Source: Struthio camelus (taxonomy: Eukaryota; Chordata; Aves; Struthioniformes; Struthionidae). Taken from it: DNA of 64,000 bases. The translations under genes were made by a program, and so were the position numbers. This document shows, piece after piece, positions 38,523-50,523 of this stretch. Each line of letters begins with the position of its first letter. Position 1 is the stretch's first letter. Below the pieces are notes generated by a model. The model had not been told where the DNA came from. It did not search any database and saw only the letters and a program-made list of their open reading frames with translations. Location: contig NC_090944.1 in the NCBI RefSeq assembly GCF_040807025.1, positions 111,166,238 through 111,230,237 on the forward strand, read 5' to 3'.

Positions 38523-40210
38523 GTAAGTCAAAGGTTACTAATGGGATGTCTGCAACACCTGCTTTTAGTGGAGGTTTCATAAACAAGCTTTACTTCTCAA
38601 GAACAGCTTGGCCTAGACAAAAATACCAGCTAAAATATCTGTGGCTAGCTTGAGCAGCCTGGTACTTACAAACAGAAAGGTCAGGTTTGTTATATCCTAG
38701 CATGGCCTCTCACCCTGCTTTTATTGATAAAATGAGATGGCCTCAGTGGCCAACATTGCTTTTCACATCCTAAGGCCAAAGGCAACATGGTGTGCTCAGA
38801 CTCGGCAGGGAAGCAGCAGGAGGAGGAAGGTGACGTTCAGGATCACTGTCGTAGAGAGCCCTGCTGTCTGGGAGAGGAGCTCAACTGCCATGAAACGGAA
38901 TGAGTTTTGCAAACTTCACAAGTTTCCTAGCTCAGCTAAAGAGCCCTCATAAGGCACTTTCAGTTATCGTGAGCAAGTTTCATAACTGTCATAACAACTC
39001 AGAGACCTTCATTACTGTTTTTCCCCTAAAACTAATGAACTAATGCATATTTCTAAAATGTTAATATTTTGGAGCATGAAAGAGAAGTAAAATTCCGCTA
39101 AACATTTATAGGGCTGTTACAGAACTTTAACACTTAGCCATTAGGAATATCTTACCCCGAGAACATTCATGAAGTTAAAAAGCAATACCTTCCTTTTGCA
39201 GGTGGTGACTGAGGAACAGGGCTATCTAAAATGCTTCCATTTTAATACAGAAGCAAGCAGATAGCAGCATGGCAGGTAATGCCACAAATTGGTGTTTGTG
39301 TCTGATTATAGGCAAAAAGTGTAACCTATAAAATTTTCTCATTTTTATAGCATGGCTAATTACATTTACATGAAGGTAGTATTGAAACAGCAAGGAGGAG
39401 GAAATTTTCCCCACAGGAAAATATTATCAAATGTCACCTGCTTTTCTTTTCTTATCATTTATAATTTCTGATCCATAGCAACCAACAGAACTATTTCAGC
39501 AACAAGTGTGATATTAACCATTACCAACCAAATCAAGACCGTTCTAATACTTCTATTTACCACCAGAATTTGAAAGAAAAATCTCCAAGATGATGAATAA
39601 GAACATGGACATTAAAGTGGATATAGGCATGGACAGAATCCCAAGAAAATTTAGGAAAATACTTTCTGGGCTTTATGTATAAAAATTATTTGTGAGTTTG
39701 CCAAGTGTCTTAAAAGGACCTCAAATTGTAGAGCATGGGTGTTTGCCACAGACAGAAAATCAGGTCTGTTGAGATCCTGCAGCTGAATTACTGGGTCATT
39801 TTTCAAACTGATAATCCCTGTTTCTATTCCTCCAGAGAATTCTCAGCACTATTAACCACATTACCTATCACGACTGGGCACCAGGGGACATACCTACTGG
39901 TGGAAGAAGTACATCTAGCAAGAAGTTTTTTAGAGCACCTAATGTATGTCTACCATGTTTATCTATCCAGAAAAAAAATGTTCAAAGCTTTCTGTAAGTT
40001 ATGACTGTCCTAAAAAGAGGTAGTGTACACTTGTCTGGATACATCTTCATAATAATTCAGTCATAGTATTCCTGAAACTGGATCATATCTGGCCAGCTCA
40101 GGGCATAGGCAGAAGGCAGTGCAGGCTTACGTTTGCCTAGATCTGTCTACACAGATGTAGTTTGCGTCACAGGGTTTTTACTCCAAAATCATTTTTTAAG
40201 TGCAACTTAC
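38523..40210. other. Non-coding DNA (possible intron)
   Basis: No recognised feature. If the minus-strand exon candidates on either side are real, this is intron. Confidence 0.4.
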
Positions 40211-40265
40211 CCTTGCAAATGAAAATGATCAGTTTGATCTCAGTTCGCAGATGCAGATAGTAAAT
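40211..40265 (-). CDS. Weak candidate coding exon
   Basis: On the minus strand a 55-base block encoding IYYLHLRTEIKLIIFICK lies between a TTTGTCAAG acceptor and an AAGG/GTAAGT donor. It starts in phase 0 and ends in phase 1, which is what would be needed to join the block at 48342-48394 (ends phase 0) to the one at 38242-38409 (starts phase 1). The acceptor has a poor pyrimidine tract, so this may be coincidence. The encoded segment is hydrophobic and basic, with no known motif. Confidence 0.2.
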
Positions 40266-40699
40266 CTTGACAAATTGCATTTTTGCAGTTACAGAGTCCC
40301 CTCTATATGTATGCATAGTTCAGCCCCCTTCCAGCATGTGGCAGGTTGAAGAAAACCTTTAAGACAAACAGCCATAAAGAATTCAACTTTTAAAAACATA
40401 GACAACGGATGCTTTTAATGTGGTTTAGAGATGGCAGAAACCATTTGTTTTACATGAAAATGTCAATCTGGACAGTGGTGTAAACACAGAGAGCGCACTC
40501 TGTATGCCTTACAAATGTAATCCAAATTTATTTATAAATACACCAGAAGCTGGGAAATGTCTTCAATAAACTATTTGCATTTTTCATGTTTGCAAATATG
40601 CAATTCTAAAAGTTCATCTAGAGAGCTACAGCAAGGTTTAGATAAGTTTGTAAGGATGACCCCGTTTCTTATTTTCCCCAAGTTTTCCCTCCCACAAGT
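40266..40699. other. Non-coding DNA
   Basis: No feature seen. Confidence 0.4.
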
Positions 40700-40772
40700 T
40701 CACTGAGCTTTCACTGAGTTCAGTAGAGCTGTTCCTTTTTACACTGGGATGAGATCAGAATAGGGTCTTTTG
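40700..40772 (+). mobile_element. Decayed palindromic sauropsid repeat fragment
   Basis: CACTGAGTTCAGTAGAGCTG followed by TTTACACTGGGATGAGATCA and GAATAGGG resembles the right arm of the same palindromic family as at 24.03 and 25.02 kb ('ttcagtggagct...ttacactgg...gagatcagaatc...ggcc'). Identified from memory and without clear borders. Confidence 0.45.
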
Positions 40773-42723
40773 TAAACATATGGTATGTCAAGAAACATGT
40801 TTAAGTCAAATGTAAGCCTTTAAAGTAAGGGTTCTGCTTTTGGTTTACATAATGATACGTTATGTAGAATAGCTTTCCTATTTTATATTCCTTTCTTTCT
40901 TCTCATACCACCCGTGACTCTTCTCATTATATATTACTCTAGATTTTTTCTTCTTGCCATTCCCATTACAAACTACATTTCTTCTGCGCTCTTTAAACAG
41001 CATATTGATGTGTTTAAACTTCCTGCTTTTGGACTGGAAAATCATTCAGAATTTCCGGTGGGACTTTCAGTTGGGCAGATGTCTATACGTAGGCTGAAAA
41101 GTTCACATTAACTTCTGTAAAGTGATGAGAGGATGCACTGAAGAAGCAGCGCTGGCTGCGATCAATGTCTGTTTAGCAGGACTGTCAGCTGAATGAAATG
41201 CTATGTTCTGTCCCAAGTCTCTCCAAGGAAGTCCTGCAGAATTGTAGGGGCACTAAATGAGAACATGACAATATTCCCAAACAATATTACCCAGTCCGTA
41301 TAGTAAACAGACCAACTATAAAATAATTTTTGAACTCTAGTTTAACTGCACACAACTGGAAGCGTAAATGCTTGGAGGATCAGTGTGATGCTCTGGTTAA
41401 CTGGTAAACAGGTTTCATCTTGGTGTGCACAACAGAAATGCTAACATATCTGTCCTTTTGTGAATGAGTGCTCAGGACCAAAAATTACTTTTTGAACGAT
41501 CAAGAGAGCAGTGTTCATCTTCTTAGTGGATGCAGCACGAGGGCAATACTCATCTGTATCAATGATTTCAATAACTGGTATCTGTTTTTAGGAATGGGTT
41601 CTTATATCAAATCACTGTGTACGGGTAGGGCTCTGGAAATGGGCTTAGCAAAGAAACACGAATATGTGGTACTGGAAGCCCACCTCCCTTAGGGCAAAAA
41701 TCTCAGCTAAAGCACCTTGGCAGCATATTAATAGCTATAAAAGACTCTTTCTTTGCTGACCACAAATATGCTGTGGTCAACAAGAGGTCTACTCACTGTT
41801 TTGTTAAAAACAGTGATGATTTATTTTGCTTCAGCCATGTGTGAAACTAGTCACCACATTATGAATAATAATATCCTCTTAGTCTCAATGGAGGTCTTTT
41901 CATACAGAAAGATCCACAAAGCATTTAACTAAATACTCAGTATAGCAATCTACTCGCTGACCACTAAAATATAGCCATATCTGGGATGGAAGACTGTAGC
42001 TATTTAACAATGCACAGCAGTGTAGGAAAGAAAGAGTAGAAAAAAATCCATTAGAAACCAAAGCAAGAACTGAAGTAAAATATAGCTACCTTAATTAGGC
42101 ATGAACGTAGAGACTGTAGCTAAAATTGTAACTTTGAAGAGTGCCCTGGAATCTTTATGTCTCTGAGAAACCCAGAGTTTATGCAGCTTTTCTCGGGATG
42201 ACAAACTCCAACAGCACAGTGCCCCCTACTGTGAAATGAAATCCACGGAGGCTCAGAGGGGAGAAAATTGTATATTAAATCACTCAGCCAGCTGTTTTCT
42301 GCAGCACCGTCCGGAGGTTAGAAAATCCGATGAGGTCAGAACGCAGGTGGCAAAGAGTCACCCTGGTGCACGCTCCCAGACTGGACCTCTCGCCTCTGCT
42401 CAGATTTGTTGGGGATCTGCTAAGGCAGCTCCTTGTAACTATTTCCAAAATGGCAAACAGAATCAGTAGGACAAAACCCCTATAGGATGCCTATAAGCAT
42501 GCCTTTCAGCTGCACAGTTCTGGAGGTTTTAACGTTTATGTTAGTGCCATGAGTAAACCGCAAATGATTCCCTTATGTTTAATGTATTTGGAGCTTTGGC
42601 CTGCCCTTAACTCAAATGAGATCTACAAATGAGCAAATGCTTTGCCATTCTTGCTGTTTGTAATCTGTCTCAGTAACAGTTTGCACTCCAGGCAAAACTA
42701 CAGAACTATATTATTTGTTATAC
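40773..42723. other. Non-coding DNA
   Basis: Short open frames only, including a 77-codon plus frame at 42236-42469. None has recognisable content. Confidence 0.45.
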
Positions 42724-42762
42724 CTTTGAGTGGCAAACAATTCCAAAATCAGCTAGACCCTG
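42724..42762 (-). CDS. Weak candidate 39-base micro-exon
   Basis: The minus strand has a strong acceptor (GCTTTTTTTCACCTAG), a 39-base block in phase 0-0 encoding QGLADFGIVCHSK, and a moderate donor (AAAG followed by GTATAA). Its phase allows it to sit between the candidates at 48342-48394 and 40211-40265. A block this short in AT-rich DNA could easily arise by chance. Confidence 0.15.
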
Positions 42763-43216
42763 CTAGGTGAAAAAAAGCACCACTCTAAGACAGAGAAGTC
42801 ATCACTCAGCATGTGTCCCTGATGCTGTAAAACATTCTAGTTAAAATTATAGAAGTCTGCTTGTGTCCCTGATATTTAAGATAGCTTCCAAACTCAGTAT
42901 TGTACTGGGGCATGTTCTCATGCTCTCCTGATGCTTGCTAAATATGTTATACGCACTCAAAATACTGTAAGTTAAAAAAAGAGTAGAAACTTGTAGGGTT
43001 TCCTGTAGGGTACTTTTAGGGACCCAGGAAGATTTAAACACAGGAAACATCTCAGGTGACTGAAAGAAAGAAAAGTTAGTTCAGTAGCAAATGGCAGATC
43101 CTGTGACAAATCACACCTTGATTTGGGAGGCTCGTTCAAGCCTTACAGTGGTTTCTTTTTCCCCCTTTCCTGCAGTAAACCCTGCCAGCAGATTTTATTC
43201 CACCTCCCACTCCCAA

Positions 43217-43298
43217 ACACGCACATGCACACATGTGCACACATGCGCGCGCACACACACACACACACACACCCCAATCACACACACACACACACACA
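43217..43298 (+). repeat. Alternating purine-pyrimidine tract with (CA)n microsatellite
   Basis: From 43217 to 43272 purines and pyrimidines alternate without interruption: ACACGCACATGC, then ACACATGTGCAC, then ATGCGCGCGC, then CA repeats. A second (CA)10 tract lies at 43279-43298 after a short CCCAAT break. Uninterrupted alternation with a GCGCGC core is the classical Z-DNA-forming pattern. Low-complexity HTHTHT and VCVCVC frames result from it and are not genes. Confidence 0.9.
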
Positions 43299-44245
43299 GG
43301 CTCCCTCTCAAAAGCTGGGAGTTCCTAAGAAGTTTGCAGCTGGTGTAATGCATTTTCCGTACCACCTTTTGGCAATCTGCAGGAAACAAAGCTTCTTCAG
43401 GGAGCTTGTTTCATAAACAAGCTGCCTTTCGCTCCAGCACAAGGCACATTTCTTTAACCCTTCTATTTCTCCAACATAAATATAAAGCAAGTATGTCAAC
43501 ACCAACATTCATTCCAAACCAGATACTCAACTGCGCTGGGGCAGGACAAAGCTGTGGTGGACAACAGCAGTGCCTGAAGTCCTGCAGAAGGTGTTCAGGC
43601 AGTGCAGTGGCAAGTGAGGAAGTGGCAACCTGCACAAGGTAAAACAGAAGAGTTTACTTAGCAGATCACTAGGCAGAGAGGAAGCACCCAGACACGCTAT
43701 GTGTTTCCAAAAACTGCCTATCAGATGGGGCACACATTGCCTTCACATAGTTCTGCCTGGTCCTTTGGCAGTTTTAAATAATGACAGGCTGAACATGCCG
43801 TGTGCTGGCTTTAGGTTGGCAGAGTACTCCTGATCCACACATTAGGTGCTGCTAATTAAAGGGGATACATAAACTGTAGTTCAGTGCTAAAATATAGCTG
43901 TTTGTGCCTCCTGGGGTTGTTTTACCATGACTTTTTAAGCAAGTACCATTACTTGTCATTTGTATGTCGGACAGAATTCAAGTTAAAGAAAATAAAAGGA
44001 AACAAAGTGAAAAATAGAAATTTCTGGAAAGGAATAAATTGGCAGTATGGTGGTTTATTCGCTATGATGTTTTTCTGTGAATGTCTGAAGAGGATTACAA
44101 GATTTCTATACCCTGTAAACGTTTAAGGAGTTGTCTTACTGATCTAACCATATCTGGTGGTAGTGATCTTGCTGGAGAGGGGGTGTCCAGTGGTGGAGAT
44201 GCTAAACAGTTCCAGTTTCGAAGTCACTTGTTGCACTCTGTCTCT
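43299..44245. other. Non-coding DNA
   Basis: Overlapping short frames on both strands near 43300-43735 show no domain. Nothing else is seen. Confidence 0.45.
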
Positions 44246-44263
44246 ACACACACACACACACAC
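44246..44263 (+). repeat. (AC)9 microsatellite
   Basis: A simple dinucleotide run of nine AC units, preceded by TCTCT. Confidence 0.9.
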
Positions 44264-44454
44264 CTCCCTCTCTGTTGCATGGCTGACCTCTGAAATTCAG
44301 GCTTCTCAAGGATGTGCAAAGTTTGTGTTCAAAATGTCTCAAATCACTTTTTTCCTCCTTTTTTAACTTTTAAAAGTCTTCATGGTCTGTCAGGGAAATA
44401 TACAGGTAGGGTAATGTGGGGAAAGGGAGATATGCATATTTCCTGTATGTAAAT

Positions 44455-44545
44455 AATCCAAAAGGTCAGATTTCAGCTCAATTTACCTTAAAAGGAACAA
44501 AGTTGTGCACCTCCTGCTTTTTGAAAAATCAGGCCTCCTTTAAAA
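44455..44545. mobile_element. Possible ancient amniote repeat fragment
   Basis: AAAGTTGTGCACCTCCTGCT followed by TTTTTGAAAAATCAGGCCTC resembles a widespread old amniote repeat of the type 'gttgtgcacctccaattttgaaaatcaggcc'. Only this core is recognisable, so borders and family are uncertain. Confidence 0.4.
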
Positions 44546-46011
44546 CGCCTATCCAACATCACTTTCAAAAGTCTAGCTCATACATGAGTTATACATGTAA
44601 ATCACTATCACAAAAATGAAATTCCTTCTTTGTTATACTTGAAAAAAATCAGAGCTAAACTCTTCTTCTGTTACTATCTCCTAGCTTACTGATTTGAGTT
44701 TATTTTGTACTAGTAAGGAAAAAGAGAAGGCTGAAAAGAAATGTGGATGATTTATAGTTTAGAAGGGCTTTGAAATAAACCAAACGTTTGCTGCATTCAA
44801 TAATGCTCTTTCATTGCTGTTAGCATAGGCCAATAAGCACAATAGCAGCGAAGTTTTTGGATAAGTTAAAAGCCTTTTTTAGCACAGAAAAGAAAAAGAA
44901 CTTGTTTACGCTTTAACAGCTGCTTAAAGACAACAAATGAAGCTTAAAAAGGCACATACTAACATCAACACAAGATGTTCCTCAGGCTTGAAAATAAAAA
45001 ATCTGAGCTCTGTTAGACTTAGACATTGATATCAGAAGAAAAAGAAAAATAGTGTTTTCCCCTTGCATTTCTGGAGACAGACATTGTTTGCTAAAGAATG
45101 TAAAATTCAATCCTCCAGGGAATGCCAGAGGCTTTTTGGCAGACTCTCTGAAACTCAAGTTGACTCTTTTCTGTAACAACTAACATTAGAAAGAAGAAAA
45201 AAGAAAAAAGGAAGAAGAAGGGGAGAAGGAAACATAATTACTTTCAATGTTTACATGGCTCCGGCTTCTCGAGTCTGTAAAAGTATCGGACTGCAATGAC
45301 TGAACTTAATCTAACTTTATACAATTGACAGCTGGACTGTGACTACTTTTAATTATTCTAAGTGGGTATTTAGTTATTTATCTTAATTCTTTTTAAAAGA
45401 ACAATGACAAATACTTAAATTTTGTTAAGAAAAGAAGAAAATGTACTCTCTCATATTTGTAGCTGCTCAAGCTCTATGCCACCTAACAATATCAGCTTTG
45501 TGCCTAGACAGACCAGTTAACTAGTCTAACATCAGGGTGGGCATGTATTTTACTGCCAACATCCCTCCAAACACCATTTAACAAACGTTCTCCATTCAAG
45601 CTGAACAGATGGAAAAAAAAATACTCTCAGGGACTGAACTTCTATAGGCATAAATTATATGCCTAGCAATAGGAGTGATAGAGGATAGAGGATAGAGGTT
45701 GCTATAAAATGACTTGCTTTTAACTTGGGCCTGCAACCCAAGCTCTCATCCTAAGAAACTACAGATTATCAGTGTTACTCTCATAGTTCATGGGCATACA
45801 TAGTCCTGTGGTAATTTTATAAATATCTTCTAGTGAAGGAAATTCCATATCAGTGTCAAAAAAGATTCATAAATCAAAAAGAGTGATAGCTCTCCCCTCC
45901 TCATAGTTCTCTCTCATATTCAAAGCTTTGCAGATGCAATTGGCTCACCCTACACTTCCAGTATACCTTTCTATCTCCCAGATGTGTTTATTAATACTGG
46001 GCCTAACCAAA
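44546..46011. other. Non-coding DNA with a purine-rich patch
   Basis: A GA-rich, strand-asymmetric patch at about 45189-45231 (AGAAAGAAGAAAAAAGAAAA and similar) is the only structure seen. A small GATAGAG repeat lies near 45680-45697. Confidence 0.5.
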
Positions 46012-46049
46012 TGTTTTAACCAAATGTTTTAAACCAATGTTTTAACCAA
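46012..46049 (+). repeat. Short tandem repeat of AACCAAATGTTTT
   Basis: About three copies of a 13-14-base unit (TAACCAAATGTTTT) run head to tail. The third copy has small changes (AAACCAATGTTTT). Confidence 0.85.
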
Positions 46050-48341
46050 AGTAGTGCCTCCCCTTTACAGTCAACCTTATTAAAGCTTTATCTAAACTAT
46101 ATGGAATTAACAGAAAAACACTAGTTGATTTTGTGGGAAAATGGGAGAAATATTGAGGGAAACCATAGCACTAGATCTAATCTGTCAGGGCTGGGAAGTC
46201 AAAAGCAATTTTTTATGTATCAGTAGCAAACGCATTCAAAAATCCTATCCTTTCAACTCAGCTTCTTTCAGCACCTTCCATGAATATTGCCCTAAAATCT
46301 TCTGTTCCTTATCTATATATGCATAATTACCTATTTGGATGCAATACTGTGACTTGTTCAGCTACAGTTTTACCAGAGGAATGAAATGTTCTGCAGTTTC
46401 CCTCTTCCTCCATTAGCATAATCTGAACTGCCTTTTATATTCTTTCTTGATAATTTTGAAACCACCTTTTCACTTACAGACCAAAGGAAACTATAAAAAA
46501 GACACTGCATATGTGAGAACAACAAAATAGCAAAGATGCTGTGGGTATGGGAGTTAAGGTTATCAAAGAACTGATAAACGGATATAGATAGCCAATCATA
46601 TCTAATCCAGTGAATGGGGATGGTTACCATCTGACCTGATATAAAGGCATTAGTGAAATGATTTGTTCGCTTGAGATCATTTCCTGGTAAACAAGATGGT
46701 CTTATCATAAATTATAAGATTTGATTACATATATTACCACAACGGCCTAAGAAAGGAGTGCTCAAAAACATCAGTTCAGAGAAATGTGTATACATGGTTT
46801 AGAATACTGATATCTGCTTTTATTTTGTTTCCTCAGACTATAGTCAACCAATTCTTTTGACTGGCAGTGATGACTAAAAGCAAAGTTTTTGGGAATACAC
46901 ATTTCAAGCAACATAAGGTTCTATTCAGTAATACTGTCTAGCTAGATCACTAGCTAGATTATGCAACAAGAAAATCTAACAATAAATAACTAAAGCACAG
47001 AATTCACCAGCTCTCTAGATGCTGAAATGGTATCTGAAGTACTGTCACATTAAAAATTTTAAAAATTAAAACAAATCTATGAGTAATCTTTGCACACCGA
47101 AAAAGGAGCTCCACTGGCCAAATAATTTGCAACAACCTTTTTTTTTAAGATAGTGCGATTACCCTTCCAGAATGACTAGTTTCTGAGACATTTTCCAAAA
47201 GATAAAAAAGTATAGAAAAATGGTTCGTTGGTTGATTTGCATTTGTTAGCCTACTCTGAAGCATCTGGTGACCAGAGAAGATTATACAGGGCATTATGGA
47301 GCTTCTTCCATCTTTAATATTAACAAAGAAAAAAAGAAACAAATCCATTCTACGAAAAGCTTTATCAATCTTTCTTTTGACTGAAAATTTGCATTCTGTT
47401 GTAGCGTTCCTAGTTATCAGTTTAGTACCATTGTTTAGTAACCACAATATAATCAGGTGGAAGGCAACTCAGATAGCAAGAGCATAGTAGAAATCTGTGA
47501 GAAGGAAAAAAGTTTTTGCAGATTCTGAGATTACATGCCTATCAGTTATTCTAAGTACTCAGTAAAGGTTACTACACCAGGGATTCATATATTTATCAGT
47601 TAATCTGTCCCAATGCCATGCAAGGTAATTAATGAAAGAGATAGGCAGGCATGACTTCAGGCAGTAATTCAATATTACTCCAAATCTCTGCATGAGCAAA
47701 CCTATGAACCAAAGAGGAAATGCATACTGTACAAGGACACTTGTGTTCTGAAACGTGATCCCCCATGGAGTTTTCAGATGAAACACTTTTCCAGTGATTA
47801 ACTCAGTACATTTGAATTTCATTAGTCACCTAATGTTGTAGGTGACTGCTTATTCGTACTGCACAGAGAAGAAAACAAGTTTTCCATGAATAAAATCAGA
47901 GTAAAAGTCAGATAACGGCTAAGTCATCTTAGGTCACTCACAGCCTCACTGCTCCTTGCTGATCCAGAAGAAAGTTCAGTATTTGTTCATATGAGTTTTT
48001 TAATAATTGTGCTGTACTTTCCTTGTTTTCTGGCAGAAAGAGATTCATGCTAGATAGATAGAACTTATTTCTCATACTGATATGTCCCTTCCTACAGGGT
48101 TAATCAAAGTTTAGAGGAGGGAGGAATTTTGGCTTACCAGAATTTGTTAGCATGCCCTGAAAATGCCCTGATTATACCGGCTTTCACAGTGCTAATAGCA
48201 CACCTCCTCTTCCATGGCCCCTGCTTGGCTGATCAGGACTTGTGGAGAGGCAGGAGTGATAGGGCTTTTCTCTAGTCCACTCCTTAAAATACTTCTCAAA
48301 CTATCAAATTCCTTGACATGAAATTGCATGTGCTTACTCAC
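46050..48341. other. Non-coding DNA (possible intron)
   Basis: Several minus frames of 87-112 codons (46370-46708, 47145-47447, 47559-47822) lack recognisable domains and splice flanks. Confidence 0.45.
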
Positions 48342-48394
48342 CTGACAAAGGAATGTGTCAAACGCTCTGGCGTATTTGAGCAGTGCAGTTGCTC
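48342..48394 (-). CDS. Putative small coding exon, protein unknown
   Basis: On the minus strand an excellent acceptor (CTCTCCCTCCCTCATCACAG) is followed by a 53-base open block and an excellent donor (TGTCAG followed by GTGAGTAAG). It starts in phase 1 and ends in phase 0, encoding ATALLKYARAFDTFLCQ after a split glycine codon. The candidate at 50040-50185, 1.6 kb upstream on the same strand, ends in phase 1, so the two join in frame to give LMRALLSGG-ATALLKYAR. The predicted amphipathic, helical character fits a folded protein. I recognise no family. The main alternative is a chance coincidence of good splice motifs. Confidence 0.4.
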
Positions 48395-50039
48395 CTGTGA
48401 TGAGGGAGGGAGAGTGTACAAGGCTGCTACCCATGGAGTGTGTCCTAGGATAAAACTAAGTTAAAAGGTGGTCATGCACACAACTGCAGACTAGCTCATG
48501 CTCCAGGACCCTGCATGCTCAGTGCAGTTAGTTGATGGAGCCCTCAGCGATTTTTTAAAAGGTGCGAGCCCTCAAAGCTCTATTGCAGGTGGCTCAGGGG
48601 AATGTGGTTCATGCAAGTTCCTGTAGCACTTGGGGAGAGCATTATTTGACCCTCTGCCTATCTATTACTAAGCAAAAATCAACTAAGCTAGCCCTGTGGA
48701 GTTCACCAAATTAAAAGGTCTCTCCAAAGAAATCCATGCTGCAAAAGTGACCACTGGATATGCACATTCTTTGCCAAGAAGTGATTCTTTCTGCCATACT
48801 TCTGGGGAGAGAAAATATCAAAGACCAGATAACAAGACTAGACGTTCAATAAATTCAGTTAAGGTTTAGATAAGTATCCAAAGTAAAACCAAATTTCAAA
48901 ACTTTGAAACTGTCCTGCTACCGCAGTGCAAGTCTTTCTGCTAAACTCACAGGGCCTTGGATTTTGTCTGATATACTATAGCAGAATGGAGTATTTTACT
49001 CCTTATCATAATGTGGTATTTTAAGCCTGTTCATGTTCTTTTAGCTCAGCAGCACTTTCATGGGCTGCCTTTTTCTTTCAGACATCAAAGAAAAAATTCA
49101 GACTGCACTGACAAACTCGATTCTGGATTACATATGGATAAGAAATGGTGTTTCTGTACCATGAAACTTTTTCAGCCTTCAAGCAAAAACTTTTCCTGTT
49201 CTCTGCTGGGATGAAAAACAAGTTCTTTTGAAGTTTATGTAAAAAACAAAAACTCAGGGGAGATCTATGCAGTCCCAGTTTAAAACCTGGTGGTCAGAGC
49301 TCTTGTCTGTCTGAATCAGACTAAAGGCTTGTGATTAAATTTCCATGAGCCCAGGGAAGATATCTGAATACAGGGCTACCAAAACCTCTGTCAGCCTTTG
49401 CCAGGAATAGAGATTTTTGGCAGAAATTCTCTCCTAGAGACGAAAACTCTTCTTGGTAGAAGTCACTTCAAAATCAGCAAATTTCAGTAAAAATGTGTGA
49501 TGAAAAGAAGAAATTCTGTCAAACTATTGCAGTTTATATCCAGCTTCTGTCCAGAAGCAAATCACATATTAATCACAGATGATAAGGCACTTAAAAACAA
49601 AGTAATACTAAAGAAATCCCACTCAAACTCAGAAAAGTCTGTTACTTGCATTTCTGATACCTGTTCTGATGTTCTTCTCTACAACATCCTTAGCTTCCTA
49701 AATTAATAAATTAACAGATATCAATTGTTGCCTTCTCAAATGTTATTTATAAAGTATTTTAGATTTTGGTGGTGAACTTTTCAAAACACTATTAGCTTAG
49801 CTAAGAGTTTCCAAAGTCTGGCACTTAACATACTTATGGAAAAAGAAAAAAAATCTGGCCTTCTGACCCTTGTCTTGAGGTCAGGACTGGAGGAACACCT
49901 CTGCCCTGAATCTGTGGAGCCCCTACAGAAAGTCCCTACCAGAAGCTGCAGCTAGTTTTGCCACCACTGCATTAATGCAGTACAACAGAGATCTCTTTGT
50001 AAGATGCTGGTACCCAAGCAAATGAAGGTAAGACCTTAC
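48395..50039. other. Non-coding DNA (possible intron)
   Basis: If both flanking minus-strand candidates are exons, this is a 1.6-kb intron. Short frames inside it show nothing recognisable. Confidence 0.45.
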
Positions 50040-50185
50040 CTCCAGATAACAAGGCCCTCATAAGAGCAACATCTGTGTTTAATAAGGTGGTACACAGTGA
50101 TGTTTTTATAAACTGCACTGCCAATATTATTTCAGGTGACTTGGAAACAGTCCTATACGGGGTTCCATGCAAGTGATCCTGGTAC
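50040..50185 (-). CDS. Putative coding exon, protein unknown
   Basis: The minus strand carries an acceptor (CTTCCTTTTGGCTTCGCACAG), a 146-base open block and a strong donor (TGGAG followed by GTAAGG). It enters in phase 2 and leaves in phase 1, matching the start phase of the candidate at 48342-48394. The 48 residues run from YQDHLHGTPYRT through SPEIILAVQF to LMRALLSG, again helix-like and without a recognised motif. It lies inside a longer minus frame (49972-50307). It overlaps the plus-strand candidate at 50136-50335, and both are unlikely to be real. Confidence 0.35.
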
Positions 50186-50335
50186 CTGTGCGAAGCCAAA
50201 AGGAAGCATATGGAGAAAGGTGCACTGCAAAGCCGTGCCAAAGCCACGGGGTCAGGAGGGCTTACTGGGTGTAGTTTGTTCCAAAATTGAGACTTCTGTG
50301 TCTTCAAGATTGGATTTCTTCCTCTGTTTTACAAG
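50136..50335 (+). other. Putative plus-strand exon A (coding or lncRNA)
   Basis: A 200-base block begins after a good acceptor (CCAATATTATTTCAG) and ends at a consensus donor (TTTTACAAG followed by GTGAGTG). One frame is open for its whole length (starting VTWKQSYTGFHASD, ending LDFFLCFT) and the other two are closed by stops. It is separated from exon B by a textbook 188-bp intron. I recognise no protein family, so a long non-coding RNA is as likely as a coding transcript. It overlaps in antisense the minus-strand candidate at 50040-50185. Confidence 0.4.
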
Positions 50336-50523
50336 GTGAGTGTAACAGCGCTGAGTAGGCAGAAAGGAGAGTTTTGGGAAACTATGACTGTTTTTTTGTT
50401 TTGTTTCTAATCTTCAAGGTGATTTCTCCCTTCCTTTCTGTGTCCATTTCTGTTTCCCTTTCCTTTGCCCTTTCCCTCCTTCCTTCTTATTTTTCCTTTT
50501 TTTTCCCCTTCTCTCTGCACTAG
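50336..50523 (+). other. Candidate 188-bp intron with strong polypyrimidine tract
   Basis: The interval starts GTGAGTG and ends CTCTCTGCACTAG. From about 50415 to 50519 it is almost pure pyrimidine. A branch-point-like TTCTTAT lies about 35 bases before the acceptor, with another (TTCTAAT) further upstream. Size and architecture are those of a minimal vertebrate intron. Confidence 0.45.

Noticed and set aside
38700..38952. Plus-strand frame with basic segment (SSRRRKVTFRITVVES)
   Set aside because: No splice-supported boundaries and no recognised domain. Chance is likely.
43195..43416. Open frames with HTHTHT or VCVCVC repeats
   Set aside because: They are translations of the CA microsatellite on each strand.
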